Positions 50,260-58,605 of a stretch of DNA of 64,000 nt are shown piece by piece. Made by a program: the position numbers and the translations under genes. The notes beneath the pieces are model-generated. The model was not told the origin of the DNA. It ran no database searches and saw nothing but the letters and a program-made list of their open reading frames with translations. The stretch is from DATAPD01 sp036265385 (lineage in GTDB: Bacteria; Acidobacteriota; Terriglobia; Terriglobales; Acidobacteriaceae): positions 186,001-250,000 of the forward strand of contig DATAPD010000025.1 of the NCBI GenBank assembly GCA_036265385.1, written 5' to 3'. Positions within the stretch are counted from its first letter, which is position 1. Every line of letters starts with the position of its first letter.

Positions 50260-52149
50260 CTAGTCGGTGAGCAGGTCGAAGGAGATGATCTTCCATTCGC
50301 CATCACGCAGTGCCCAGTTGAATTCGACAGTACCAGCTTGCGAGTCGGCATTTCGGAACTGGAATGCGAGTTGATATGTCTTTGACTCAAAAGTCGGATC
50401 ACCGGCGGTTGCGTTCGGTGGGATGCGCAGACCGCGTTCCCGCGCAGTGCAGCCGTCCATCGTGGCCAAGTCGTCGGAGATGCGGGTAAGAAGGTACGAG
50501 TCCTGCTCGGGATGATTGACCTCCTGCATTTGTGGATGCCCGAAGGGAACACTTTGGATCGCACGTGCGATGCGTTTGTGATCGCCGGCTTCCTTGCCTA
50601 TCGTTGCCAGCCAGGAGTGAAGTTCGGCAATCTGCCGGGGCTTATTAAGGTTCCGCGCAGGCCCCGTGAGCAACTCGGCGCAATCGAGCGATTCAGGTGA
50701 GAAGTACGTTTCCACCGAATCGTATTTTTTCTGTAGAAGCCAGCTACTCAAAAAACTTTGAATGCGATTGAGGAGAAGCGGATCAGCGGAGGGGACGGGA
50801 ATGGCTGGCGCAGCTGGTTTTTGAGTAAAGGTCTTGTCATCCTTGAATGGATTTTCTAATTGCCAGCTGACGAGCTTCCAAGCATTTCCTTCACGAGTCC
50901 AAACTTGAGATAAGACTTCTCCGGATGTACCCCGGTCCTTGCGCCCGATGACTGTGATGGCGCTGTAATAGTCACCGAGGCGGCGGCTGGCAGCGGGAAT
51001 TGGAGCGGCCAGTTCCAACTTCTGGCGGATGCGGCAATCTAATTCGCGCGCAACATCGTCAGGAATTCGCTGAAGGGCGAAGAGGCCACCAAAGGGTTGA
51101 TTTAGAGGTTGTCCTCCGGGTGCGGGGATGACGATCCCCTGCATGACCTGATCAAGGCTGGAGATATCCCCAAAAACCTGGTTGAGCTCTTTCATGCGTT
51201 TATACATCCGCAGGCGCACAAGCGAACTTCCAGCGGTATGACCGCCAGGGAATTCAGCGATGCAAGCCATTGCTTTGATGGAGATGTAGCCCAAAGATTG
51301 TTCAGGTTTTTCCTCGAGCAGCCACGCCTTGAAGAAATCATTGATTGCGTCCTGGACAGGAATATTGCCGCGCAATCGTGGAGGATTGTTTCCAGAGTGA
51401 AGTGCGGTGATCTCCTGAGGGGGTATGGAACGAGTGAGGCCAAAGAGACTGCCCCACCAATTGGACAATCCTTGCCAGCGACGAACATGAGAGGTGTAGT
51501 TCTTGCCCGCGCGAACATCGGAGTTGGCGGATGTCAGATGACCGTTGACCAGCGCTTGAGGGCCACTCGAAGACCTGTAATCGACATCGATATCGGCGCG
51601 CAAACCAGTGCGTGCGACTGAAACCTGAATCGACGGAACGCCGCCCTGCTGACGGAAATTGATCGGATATCCGATGTGATAGATGGTGTTATCGCCGACG
51701 CGCTTAAATTCCTTGCTGCGATAGAGCTTATCGAGGGCATCGTCGGAGAGAAGAACGTAAATCCGATACTGCTGATCACCGCGAGCATTTTGCAGCTGGC
51801 CGTGGACTGACTCGACAAGCTTCACGAGCTCAAGCCCGTTTCCAATGGACTGGCCGGTTACACCGTCGGTGAGCTTGGTTCTTAGTAACGCGTGAGTTAC
51901 TGCGTCGAAAGTGGTGCGTGTGGCAAGCGGCAGGTTGTCATAGCTGACCTCAGGATCAAGCGTGCGGCCCGTAATCTGCTCGTATTCTCCATGCCACTTA
52001 TGCACGAGGGCTTGCTGCTCGGGTTCGAGACTATCGAAACCACCACCGAAACGGAGCTTAATGCCCCTCGAAGTTTCCTGAGCTGACGCGGTGAGGATCG
52101 TAGAGAAGAAAACGACGAAAAGCAGAGAAACCCGAGCATACGGGAACAT
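50260..52149 (-). CDS. Exported protein with duplicated NTF2-like C-terminal segments, unknown function
   Basis: A 629-residue protein with a signal peptide (RVSLLFVVFFSTILTASAQ). I do not recognise a named family. The C-terminal half holds two similar segments: one with INDFFKAWLLEEKPEQSLG and a following SQVWTREGNAWKLVSWQLEN, another with IQSFLSSWLLQKKYDSVET and a following EFNWALRDGEWKIISFDLL. The helix-then-Trp-rich-strand layout resembles a tandem NTF2/SnoaL-like fold, with Cys-Ala-Glu after each helix. The N-terminal half may contain a von-Willebrand-like or mixed domain (YRIYVLLSDDALDKLYRS) but is not clear. ATG has AGGA nine bases upstream. It is not obviously in an operon. A scaffold or ligand-binding role in the periplasm is only a guess. 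Confidence 0.65.
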   Translation of the reverse strand: MFPYARVSLLFVVFFSTILTASAQETSRGIKLRFGGGFDSLEPEQQALVHKWHGEYEQITGRTLDPEVSYDNLPLATRTTFDAVTHALLRTKLTDGVTGQSIGNGLELVKLVESVHGQLQNARGDQQYRIYVLLSDDALDKLYRSKEFKRVGDNTIYHIGYPINFRQQGGVPSIQVSVARTGLRADIDVDYRSSSGPQALVNGHLTSANSDVRAGKNYTSHVRRWQGLSNWWGSLFGLTRSIPPQEITALHSGNNPPRLRGNIPVQDAINDFFKAWLLEEKPEQSLGYISIKAMACIAEFPGGHTAGSSLVRLRMYKRMKELNQVFGDISSLDQVMQGIVIPAPGGQPLNQPFGGLFALQRIPDDVARELDCRIRQKLELAAPIPAASRRLGDYYSAITVIGRKDRGTSGEVLSQVWTREGNAWKLVSWQLENPFKDDKTFTQKPAAPAIPVPSADPLLLNRIQSFLSSWLLQKKYDSVETYFSPESLDCAELLTGPARNLNKPRQIAELHSWLATIGKEAGDHKRIARAIQSVPFGHPQMQEVNHPEQDSYLLTRISDDLATMDGCTARERGLRIPPNATAGDPTFESKTYQLAFQFRNADSQAGTVEFNWALRDGEWKIISFDLLTD

Positions 52150-52260
52150 TCGTTATTTCCTGAGTCAGACTTGCGACCAGCGCAGGGATTCTAGCAGGGA
52201 TGTGGGTATATCGGACTTTGGCGATTCATCGCCAGGCTACGCTACCCTCTACGGCCTTTG

Positions 52261-53052
52261 TTAACGGTTCGCGTCCAAGAACTGGCGAAGCAGGCGGCCG
52301 ACTTCTTTAGGTCGCTCCAAGGGCGCGAAATGTCCCGCCTGCGGAATGATGGCAAGGCGGCTTGAAGAGACGTTGGCTCGGATGAGTTCAGCCTCAGCAA
52401 GGGGAATCAAGGCGTCTTCCTGGCCGGCGAGAATCAGAGTCGGAACGTCGATGGTTTTGAGAGTCGGTACTGAGTCCGGGCGCTCTGCCATGCCCTGCTG
52501 GACTTGGCTTACATCATGAGGAGACATTTTCAAGGCCATGGCGCGTGCGTTCGCCACCAAGTCAGGTCGCGAGGCCTGAGTTGTTGCTCCGAGAAGCTTC
52601 GGAAGCATACTGTCGACGAAAGGGCCCACACCACGCTCGAGGACTTCGGATGCGGTGCGCAAACGACCGGCACGGGCTTCAGGGGTGTCCGGAGATGCTT
52701 TCGTGCAGGCGAATACAAGCGCGGACACACGATTTCGGAAGCGACGCCAAAATTCAAATAGCGCATAGCCTCCGATGGAAACACCAACCATTGGAGCGCG
52801 TCCGACACCAGCGTGATCGAGCACACGAGCAAGATCATCCGCATGTTTTGTCATGGTGGCGGGGCCGTCACCGATTCCAGAGTCGCCGTGGCCACGAAGG
52901 TCGGGAAGGATGATGCGGTAGTTCGAAAGAAATTCTGCAGCCGGTTTCCAGAACTCGTGATGGACTGGGAAAGGATGAAGTAGAAGCAGTGGTGGGCCTT
53001 GTCCCAGGGACTCGTAAACGATGTTGGCGTCGGAGCTGCGGATGGATTCCAT
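52261..53052 (-). CDS. Alpha/beta hydrolase
   Basis: A 263-residue cytoplasmic hydrolase of the fold that includes haloperoxidase-like and 3-oxoadipate enol-lactonase-like enzymes. Nucleophile elbow GVSIGGYALF with Ser92, an oxyanion HPFPVHHEFW loop, catalytic acid GQEDALIPLAE and a terminal AGHFAPLERPKEVGRLLRQFL with the His are all present. The Gly-rich opening LLLHPFPVHHEFWKP and ILPDLRGHGDSG follow the family pattern. Length and motifs fit a small-molecule ester or lactone hydrolase; substrate is not predictable. The ATG has no strong Shine-Dalgarno, and a long heptamer array starts 9 bases upstream. No partner gene is evident. Confidence 0.88.
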   Translation of the reverse strand: MESIRSSDANIVYESLGQGPPLLLLHPFPVHHEFWKPAAEFLSNYRIILPDLRGHGDSGIGDGPATMTKHADDLARVLDHAGVGRAPMVGVSIGGYALFEFWRRFRNRVSALVFACTKASPDTPEARAGRLRTASEVLERGVGPFVDSMLPKLLGATTQASRPDLVANARAMALKMSPHDVSQVQQGMAERPDSVPTLKTIDVPTLILAGQEDALIPLAEAELIRANVSSSRLAIIPQAGHFAPLERPKEVGRLLRQFLDANR

Positions 53053-53060
53053 TTGAGTGC

Positions 53061-53102
53061 AGTAGTCAGTGGCCAGTAGTCAGTAGTCAGTAGTCAGTAG
53101 TC
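53061..53102 (+). repeat. Heptanucleotide tandem array (AGTAGTC type)
   Basis: Six units of 7 bases, five of them AGTAGTC and one AGTGGCC. It is the most regular array in the window. It lies immediately upstream of the alpha/beta hydrolase start on the minus strand. Confidence 0.8.
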
Positions 53103-53225
53103 CGGGGCGTATTCAGCGCCTGAGACCGGGTACTCGCAATGAAAACATACGATTGTAAACAGATTGGGCGCCAGCGTTGTTCCGGGCGCCCAAAGCAATT
53201 TGAATTCTTCTTTCTTCTAGTAAGA

Positions 53226-53537
53226 CTAAGCTGTCGGAGCTGGATGTCCGGAGGGCGCAGGAAGCGCCTTTGGTTCCTCGGGCATGATGATCCAGCCGAT
53301 CAGGTAAGCGAGAACTCCCGCGCCTGCGAAGATCACGACCAGTAGCCAGACCAGGCGGATGAGCGTGACGTCCAGATCCAGATATTCGGCGACACCGGCA
53401 CAAACACCAGCAATTTTTCGGTTCTCGCGGGGACGCATCAGGCGCTTGCGGGCCGCTACTCCTCCGACCCGAATTCCACAATAGGCGCAGATGTTAGCGT
53501 CGTCCTGAATGACCTTGCCACAGTAGTTGCAGTACAT
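53226..53537 (-). CDS. Small PspC-domain protein with N-terminal zinc ribbon
   Basis: A 103-residue protein. The N-terminus carries a four-cysteine zinc ribbon (Cys3, Cys6, Cys17, Cys20: YCNYCGK ... CAYCG). After a basic linker (RKRLMRPRENR) comes a PspC domain (KIAGVCAGVAEYLDLDVTLIRL) with one membrane helix (VWLLVVIFAGAGVLAYLIGW) ending in IIMPEE. PspC proteins act in the phage-shock envelope-stress response as activators or effectors. The zinc ribbon fusion is common in non-proteobacteria and may contact a regulator. The start is firm: GGAGG seven bases before ATG 53537. No psp gene is adjacent, so a stand-alone stress protein is likely. Confidence 0.88.
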   Translation of the reverse strand: MYCNYCGKVIQDDANICAYCGIRVGGVAARKRLMRPRENRKIAGVCAGVAEYLDLDVTLIRLVWLLVVIFAGAGVLAYLIGWIIMPEEPKALPAPSGHPAPTA

Positions 53538-53595
53538 GGAGCGACCTCCCTGCTCTAGGATACGCGGAAAGGCGTGAGAAAGTTCCCTAAGAGCT

Positions 53596-53630
53596 AGCAG
53601 TTAGCGCTTGGCACTTAGCAGTTAGAATTT
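53596..53630 (+). repeat. Heptanucleotide tandem array (AGCAGTT type)
   Basis: Five units AGCAGTT AGCGCTT GGCACTT AGCAGTT AGAATTT, period 7, in the 192-base gap between the PspC and TPR genes. A copy of the 27-nt element lies 34 bases further on. Confidence 0.7.
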
Positions 53631-53663
53631 GGACGTAAACAGTCGCGCTTGGATGAAAAACTG

Positions 53664-53690
53664 CAGATTCCTCGCTTTGCTCGGATTGAC
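53664..53690 (-). repeat. Dispersed 27-nt element, copy 2 (inverted)
   Basis: Reads on the minus strand with the same core CCGAGCAAAGCGAGGAATC as 38180-38206, with a single change near one end. The pair are far apart and in opposite orientations. Confidence 0.75.
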
Positions 53691-53729
53691 AAGGATAGGG
53701 AAAGACCAGGTATGGAGGCTTTACTAGGG

Positions 53730-54992
53730 CTATTCGCGGAAGGGTTCCTGGAGCCGTCGACGGGCGGTTTCAGCTGGAGGGGTGGAAGAGTTTAAGGCGA
53801 TGACGGCCTGATAGCGATGGACGGCCTGATCCCGCTGCTTCAGGAGATCGTACATCTCACCGGAGCCAAGGTTTGCGCGTTGGGCAAGCTCCGGGTCAGG
53901 CTGATCGATCTGCGAGACTTGATCGTACGCGGCAGCTGCTCCGGTGAAATCTTTCGTGCTGCGGAGGAGGTCTCCGAGGGCAATCGCAGCAATTTCGTAG
54001 TGCTGACCCTTCACGTACTTCCCTGCTCGGCCTTGCTCCATTACTTTTCGATAAATATCTGCCGCCTGTTGCGCATGGCCGCGTGAGCGTTCCAGGTTCC
54101 CTTCCTCCAAGAGCAATAAATAGTTTTTTGGATAGCGTGGTTGAAGTTCGCGCACCAGAGCAAGTGCCTCATCAAAGCGATGCTCGCGGCGTAGGAAGAC
54201 GAGCAAAGCGATTTTCGAATCGATGCTGGTTTCTCCGGGAGCGTGCGCTGCATCGTACAAGTATTGAATGCCTTTTTCCTTGCTGCCACTGAGTCCGACG
54301 AGGGAAACCGCTACTTTGACGCCCCAGGGGAGACTTCCCATGACGTAGTTGTGTGAGCCGACGATAAGCTTGGCGTCCACGTAGTCGGGCGAAAGTTCCA
54401 GCACACGCTCGTGATCATGGCGTGCGCCCACCGCGTTCCGCAGGGCAGAAAACCAAGCGCGTTCGACTAAGGCGGTGTAGAGGGCGAACTGGCCACGCGT
54501 TACACCGCGCGCATAGAGAGCATCCACGTCCTTGGAGTTTTGTTCGAGACGTGCATCCTCTAACTTCAGCGCACGATCAATGAGCTGCTTGATACGTTCC
54601 TTAGCCTTCGGATCAGCCGGACGGTGACCTTGCGAAACAAAACTGTCGTTCGAGTACTCTCCCGTATTCAGCGCGCCCATGCGGTTGAGTTCGGCGAAGA
54701 TCAAGGCAGTGATGAGGTGATTGATGGCAAAAGCGTCGTCCGGATGACGATCGACGATCTTCTGAAAGTCCTGAATTGATCGGTCGTAGTCGAGATTGTA
54801 GAAAGCGTCAAAAGCCTCTTCGTTGAGCGGATCGGTAGGCCGGAAGGTGAGTCCAGACTTCGCTAACGTCGCGGGTTTGCTTTGGAAAAGAACTGCCGAG
54901 GCCGACGGCACGCACAAAGAACAAACCAAAAACATCGTGAAGAAAAGTGTTCGGACCGAGGCGAGCTGCGATTTTCTGAAAGACGACGTCAC
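53730..54992 (-). CDS. Exported TPR-like protein of unknown role
   Basis: A protein of about 420 residues if GTG 54992 is used, or 451 if ATG 55085 is used. A signal peptide (RTLFFTMFLVCSLCVPSASA) follows the GTG start closely, whereas the ATG start would place it 45 residues in, so I prefer GTG; no strong Shine-Dalgarno decides. Several helical repeats with TPR character are seen (AFDAFYNLDYDRSIQDFQKIVDRHPDD, AAADIYRKVMEQGRAGKY, RDQAVHRYQAVIALNSSTPP). No catalytic motif is visible. It lies in the gap-rich region with heptamer arrays on both sides. A periplasmic scaffold similar to the TPR proteins at 6.8 and 11.9 kb is plausible. Confidence 0.75.
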   Translation of the reverse strand: MTSSFRKSQLASVRTLFFTMFLVCSLCVPSASAVLFQSKPATLAKSGLTFRPTDPLNEEAFDAFYNLDYDRSIQDFQKIVDRHPDDAFAINHLITALIFAELNRMGALNTGEYSNDSFVSQGHRPADPKAKERIKQLIDRALKLEDARLEQNSKDVDALYARGVTRGQFALYTALVERAWFSALRNAVGARHDHERVLELSPDYVDAKLIVGSHNYVMGSLPWGVKVAVSLVGLSGSKEKGIQYLYDAAHAPGETSIDSKIALLVFLRREHRFDEALALVRELQPRYPKNYLLLLEEGNLERSRGHAQQAADIYRKVMEQGRAGKYVKGQHYEIAAIALGDLLRSTKDFTGAAAAYDQVSQIDQPDPELAQRANLGSGEMYDLLKQRDQAVHRYQAVIALNSSTPPAETARRRLQEPFRE

Positions 54993-55253
54993 GGAGAGTA
55001 TGGCCAGTTTACCCGATACATGAACCAGAGCGGTTACGTTCCCAGAGGCTGAAAAACCGCGTGTCGCTTGTATAGTCGGCGACATACAGAGAATTTTCTG
55101 GTTTTACAGCGTAATTCTTGCCGCAGCGATAGGGGCAAGTTACGACGCTGATCCGCGTAAGCTATAGGTTTCAATGGCTTACCCGGAAGTACACGGAGCA
55201 AAACTTTGGCGAACAGCTTGCCTCCCCTAATACTGGGGAAGGAATCTATCCTG

Positions 55254-55679
55254 ATGGCAGACGTAGTACAAAACGCAGAACAGGAGTTCTGGCGGCCACC
55301 CATCGCCGTTCCAGACCGTGAGGCTCGGACGTTCTCGCACAGTGACCATGTTTGTGAAAAGTGCGGAACCGAGTACATGGTCGGGGCCCAATACTGCCAT
55401 AGCTGCGGTACTAGTCGTGAAGGTCGAACGGGAGTGGTAGACACGGTTGTCAGCTCTCTGGAATTCCAAAGCATTCGCGAAAGACTGGGCCTCCCCATGG
55501 CCTCGCTCGTCGCTTTCCTAGTCGGCCTCGGATGCGTTTTCGCTGCGCTCTCGATACGCGTCGTCTACACTCCGCAGAAGCTCGTGGATTGGCAAGCAAT
55601 CCAGCTCTATACGATTCAGTGGCTGCTGGGCGCCATGGTGGCATTTGTGGCGGGCATTCTACTCAAGAAAGCCCGATAG
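55254..55679 (+). CDS. Small membrane protein with N-terminal zinc ribbon
   Basis: A 141-residue protein. Cys34/Cys37 (CEKCG) and Cys48/Cys51 (CHSCG) make a zinc ribbon; the following GLPMASLVAFLVGLGCVFAALSI and WLLGAMVAFVAGILL are two membrane helices at about residues 80-103 and 120-136. The frame opens at 55206 but ATG 55254 with an AAGGA-like block upstream gives a sensible N-terminus. No family name is recognised; the design resembles other acidobacterial zinc-ribbon membrane proteins. It is not clustered with the PspC gene but is one of three small zinc-ribbon genes within 5.5 kb. A heptamer array begins within a few bases of its stop. Confidence 0.75.
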   Translation: MADVVQNAEQEFWRPPIAVPDREARTFSHSDHVCEKCGTEYMVGAQYCHSCGTSREGRTGVVDTVVSSLEFQSIRERLGLPMASLVAFLVGLGCVFAALSIRVVYTPQKLVDWQAIQLYTIQWLLGAMVAFVAGILLKKAR

Positions 55680-55682
55680 GGC

Positions 55683-55712
55683 AGTTCCCCGTTCTCAGTT
55701 CTCAGTTCTCAG
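55683..55712 (+). repeat. Heptanucleotide tandem array (AGTTCTC type)
   Basis: Units AGTTCCC CGTTCTC AGTTCTC AGTTCTC then AG, period 7, starting 4 bases past the stop of the zinc-ribbon membrane protein gene. Confidence 0.75.
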
Positions 55713-55749
55713 AAAAAACTAAGCACGTAGCTACGCATCTTGCGTCCTG

Positions 55750-56607
55750 CTACTTCACGGATTCCGGTTCGCGAAGAGTGACGGTCGAGGACCGCCTGGT
55801 TTGCTCCATCCGGTAAAGGTGATGAACGGGACCGGTGCCACGGCCAAGTGGATGAGCGTTCGATATAGCCGCTTGCACGTAGGCCTTCGAGAGGAGAACT
55901 GCCTCGGGCAGACCGCGTCCGAGAGCCAGATGGCATGCCATCGCGGTTGCAAAGGCGCAACCTGTGCCGTGGGTTGAGTTGGACTTCTGACGTTGTGATT
56001 TGAATGTTTCCTGCTCGATTCGCTTAACGGTAGTAAAGCTCAGGAGATCGATGGCCTGGTCGAGATGACCACCTGTAATGACGACCGCCGATGATCCGAG
56101 GTTGTGAAAAGCCTGGGCGGCTGAGCGCATCTGGTCGAGGTTCGTAACGGTGGTTTCGGACAGTTCCGCGGCTTCGTCGATATTAGGTGTGACAACGGTA
56201 CACAGCGGGAGAAGCCTCTCTTTCAAGACTTTTCGTCCAGGACTGTCCAGCAATTCTGCCCCGGAGGAAGAGCGCAGAATTGGATCGAGCACGATGTTTG
56301 GGGGGCGAGAGTTTTCCAGATATGTAATCAGCGCACGAACCAGAACTCCGTTAGCGAGCATTCCGATGTGAACGGCGGCGATCTCGAGATCGGCGGCTAG
56401 TTCCTCAAGAGTAGCGGTGAGAAGTTCGGGTTCGACAGGGTGTACTTGCCCCACTCCCGTCGTGGATTGCACCGTCAAAGCGGTAATTGCTGAAACGCCA
56501 TAGCAGCCATGGGCGGCAATGGTCTTTATATCGGCTGTGACGCCGGCGCCTGAGGTCGGGTCGAAACCGGCGATTGTAAGGACCACCGGTGGGGTCGGGC
56601 GAGGCAT
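55750..56607 (-). CDS. thiD: Bifunctional hydroxymethylpyrimidine/phosphomethylpyrimidine kinase
   Basis: A 285-residue ribokinase-fold kinase of thiamine biosynthesis. It phosphorylates 4-amino-5-hydroxymethyl-2-methylpyrimidine twice with ATP. Landmarks: LTIAGFDPTSGAGVTADIKTI, GCYGVSAITALTVQST, HIGMLANG near the middle, VTPNIDEAAELS and the GTGC loop in NSTHGTGCAFATAMACHLALG with the catalytic Cys. The C-terminal AYVQAAISNA fits. The ATG at 56607 is the only reasonable start; no TPP riboswitch signature is seen in the 465-base leader. No other thiamine gene is nearby. It is transcribed away from the RlpA gene. The isolated setting is not unusual for thiD. Confidence 0.93.
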   Translation of the reverse strand: MPRPTPPVVLTIAGFDPTSGAGVTADIKTIAAHGCYGVSAITALTVQSTTGVGQVHPVEPELLTATLEELAADLEIAAVHIGMLANGVLVRALITYLENSRPPNIVLDPILRSSSGAELLDSPGRKVLKERLLPLCTVVTPNIDEAAELSETTVTNLDQMRSAAQAFHNLGSSAVVITGGHLDQAIDLLSFTTVKRIEQETFKSQRQKSNSTHGTGCAFATAMACHLALGRGLPEAVLLSKAYVQAAISNAHPLGRGTGPVHHLYRMEQTRRSSTVTLREPESVK

Positions 56608-57072
56608 ACCCTGAATTTAGCGGAAAGTTCCAGGAGTGCAACCCGGAAGTTGCCGGTGTTGCGACTAGGCTCCCAGAAGAACACGTCCTTCCGGGAATTG
56701 GCCGCAAGGTCATCAAGTTGCGTTTTCGATGTTTACCTTCTGGTACAAAGCTCATTTGTAAGACGCTGATTTTACGGCGCCTAGGCTGGAAAGCGGGACA
56801 AGTGCCTGAAATAAGGCGGTTTGTGATTTTTCTTCAGGTAACGTGTTTTGGTTATCTTAACTAGAGCCTAAATAGAGCAGCCCAGCTAAGCTAAAGATCC
56901 TGCTACAAACCCCAAGATTCTACTGCCGTTGCGAGATCGATTAATTACATCTAAGTAACTGATTTACAGGATTTTCCTGGTTGACACGGGTGTCTGCCAC
57001 GCCTAGGATTCAACAATCATTTCGAGGTTCTGTGGCCGGGGGAATCGACTTTTGGAGATGTGAGGTGACTGA
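56608..57072. other. Gene-free region between thiD and rlpA
   Basis: Contains the leader of thiD and a good sigma-70 promoter for rlpA at 56981-57009. I saw no conserved TPP riboswitch elements and no credible gene; the short open frame at 56589-56864 has no family features. Confidence 0.55.
56981..57009 (+). promoter_or_regulatory. Sigma-70 promoter of rlpA-pyrF
   Basis: TTGACA (56981-56986), a 17-base spacer and TAGGAT (57004-57009), followed by the RlpA start 63 bases on. The -35 box is perfect and the spacing ideal. Confidence 0.65.
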
Positions 57073-57567
57073 ATGCGACGAATCGCTCATGGACTGGCGG
57101 TGCTGTTGGCCGTGGCCAGCCTGGGAGCCGGAGCCGCATCCGGGCCAACCAGCTCGGAAGCCGCAAATACCCGAGGGGACGTAAACGGTCCTCAGACACA
57201 ACCCGCTTCCGGTAAACATAAGAAAAGCAGCAAGCCATATCAGGTCGGATTAGCGTCCTGGTATGGGGAAGATTTCGACGGCAAAGCCACTGCCAGCGGT
57301 GAACCGTACGACATGCTGGACTTTACGGCGGCGCACCTGACGATTCCACTTGGAACATATGTCCGCGTGACGAATCTTCGGAATGGCCGCTCGGTGGTCG
57401 TCAAAGTGAATGATCGTGGCCCGATCGTTCCCGGCCGGATCATTGATCTTTCTTACAATGCGGCGCGCTCTTTGAACTTCAGCTCTCGCGGCGTCCAGCA
57501 GGTTCGCTTAGACCTGGTGAGCTCGCCGAACCAGCCCGAAATTCGCACCGTAGCGAGTCTGCGTTAA
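57073..57567 (+). CDS. rlpA: RlpA-like septal ring lytic transglycosylase family protein
   Basis: A 164-residue exported protein of the double-psi beta-barrel RlpA family, which cleaves glycan strands without stem peptides at septa. A signal peptide (RRIAHGLAVLLAVASLGAGAA) is followed by a low-complexity linker and the domain: GLASWYGEDFDGKATASGE, MLDFTAAHLTIPLGTYVRVTN, RSVVVKVNDRGPIVPGRIIDLS and AARSLNF. The conserved Asp of NDRGP and the Glu of GEDFDG are probably catalytic. There is no SPOR domain, so septal targeting is not assured. GAGG lies seven bases before the ATG and a sigma-70 promoter precedes it. The pyrF gene follows after 19 bases, so they share the transcript. Confidence 0.93.
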   Translation: MRRIAHGLAVLLAVASLGAGAASGPTSSEAANTRGDVNGPQTQPASGKHKKSSKPYQVGLASWYGEDFDGKATASGEPYDMLDFTAAHLTIPLGTYVRVTNLRNGRSVVVKVNDRGPIVPGRIIDLSYNAARSLNFSSRGVQQVRLDLVSSPNQPEIRTVASLR

Positions 57568-57586
57568 ATCCACTACACTCCCCTGG

Positions 57587-58327
57587 ATGGATCCCGCCAT
57601 CCAAATCCCAAATAAATTCCAAGGTCACGATGTACGCGAGCGCTTGATCGTGGCCTTGGACGTTCCTTCCGCAGCAGTCGCGAGAGATATCGCCGCGAAG
57701 CTGGGCGATTCCGTATCTTTCTATAAAGTTGGCATGCAGCTGTACACGGCAGAGGGTCCTCGCGTAGTGCGGGACTTGGTGGCGAGTGGCCGAAAAGTCT
57801 TTCTCGATCTCAAATATCACGACATACCCAACACAGTTGGAGCGGCGGTGAAGGAAGCGGCTCAACTGGGGGTAAGCATGCTCACGGTGCACGGCACGGG
57901 AGGCGGCCCGATGCTGCGGGCTGCCGTTGAAGTGGCAAAGGACTATCCCCGTCTTATGATCCTCGCCGTGACTGTTCTGACTAGTATTGGGGAGACGGAT
58001 CTCGAGAAGCTGGGCGTTCGAGGGCCAGTCGCTGAGCAGGTTTTGCGGATAGCGGCTCTAGCTTTATCGGATGGCTGCCATGGAGTTGTCGCTTCGGCAC
58101 ATGAGGCCAGCCGGTTGCGAACGGAACTAGGGGACGAATTCGCGATCGTTACGCCTGGTGTTCGACCAGCCGGGACGGGGCGCGGAGATCAAGTACGAGT
58201 GGTGACGCCGGCTGAAGCAATCGCGTCGGGTGCAACACATATCGTGGTAGGACGGCCGATTACCGAAGCGGCGGATCCGGCAGCGGAAACAAGAGCGATT
58301 CTCGGGGAGATGGCGGGAGCGAGGTAG
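57587..58327 (+). CDS. pyrF: Orotidine-5'-phosphate decarboxylase
   Basis: A 246-residue TIM-barrel enzyme giving UMP from OMP in pyrimidine synthesis. The catalytic cluster is DLKYHDIPNTVG with the D-x-K-x-x-D array; ERLIVALDVPSA at the start, FYKVGMQLYT, LTVHGTGGGPML and TPGVRPAGTGRGDQVRVVTP (phosphate loop) with HIVVGRPIT near the end are all present. The start ATG has no strong Shine-Dalgarno, and is 19 bases after the rlpA stop, so expression is likely as an operon. Length is normal for the bacterial enzyme. It is followed by a heptamer array 4 bases past its stop. Confidence 0.95.
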   Translation: MDPAIQIPNKFQGHDVRERLIVALDVPSAAVARDIAAKLGDSVSFYKVGMQLYTAEGPRVVRDLVASGRKVFLDLKYHDIPNTVGAAVKEAAQLGVSMLTVHGTGGGPMLRAAVEVAKDYPRLMILAVTVLTSIGETDLEKLGVRGPVAEQVLRIAALALSDGCHGVVASAHEASRLRTELGDEFAIVTPGVRPAGTGRGDQVRVVTPAEAIASGATHIVVGRPITEAADPAAETRAILGEMAGAR

Positions 58328-58330
58328 GGC

Positions 58331-58351
58331 AGTTCTCAGTTCTCAGTGAAG
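58331..58351 (+). repeat. Heptanucleotide array (AGTTCTC type), left arm
   Basis: AGTTCTC AGTTCTC AGTGAAG, 4 bases after the pyrF stop. A reverse-complement array of the same word lies at 58568-58599, so the intergenic region is bracketed by inverted arrays. Confidence 0.7.
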
Positions 58352-58567
58352 TTTGTTTGGCTCCCGCATTGGATCAAGTTCAATCCTGGGTTCCTTGAGA
58401 ATGAGAGCTAGCGTAAAAGGAAAGGCGCGACTCTGAAGCCACGCCTTAGAGGGAGAGCGACACGAGCGTGCAATCCTTGTTGCTCGCTGAATTCTCTCTA
58501 AAGTCGAGCGAGATCGGGTTCGTTCTCTATTCTCGCGTTGGGCCTAATGGGTATTTCCACGAGAGCC

Positions 58568-58599
58568 TGAGAACAACCTGAGAACTGAGTACCCAGAAC
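58568..58599 (-). repeat. Heptanucleotide array (AGTTCTC type) in reverse, right arm
   Basis: Units TGAGAAC TGAGTAC and CCAGAAC with an outlying TGAGAAC 11 bases before them; complement of the array at 58331. Together they could form a long stem in a transcript. Confidence 0.6.
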
Positions 58600-58605
58600 T
58601 ACCTT

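Noticed and set aside
56589..56864. Small open frame upstream of rlpA
   Set aside because: No Shine-Dalgarno, no motif, and it overlaps the thiD start region; judged spurious.
56608..57072. Possible TPP riboswitch ahead of thiD
   Set aside because: The leader lacks the conserved CTGAGA and other thi-box elements on either strand, so no riboswitch is claimed.
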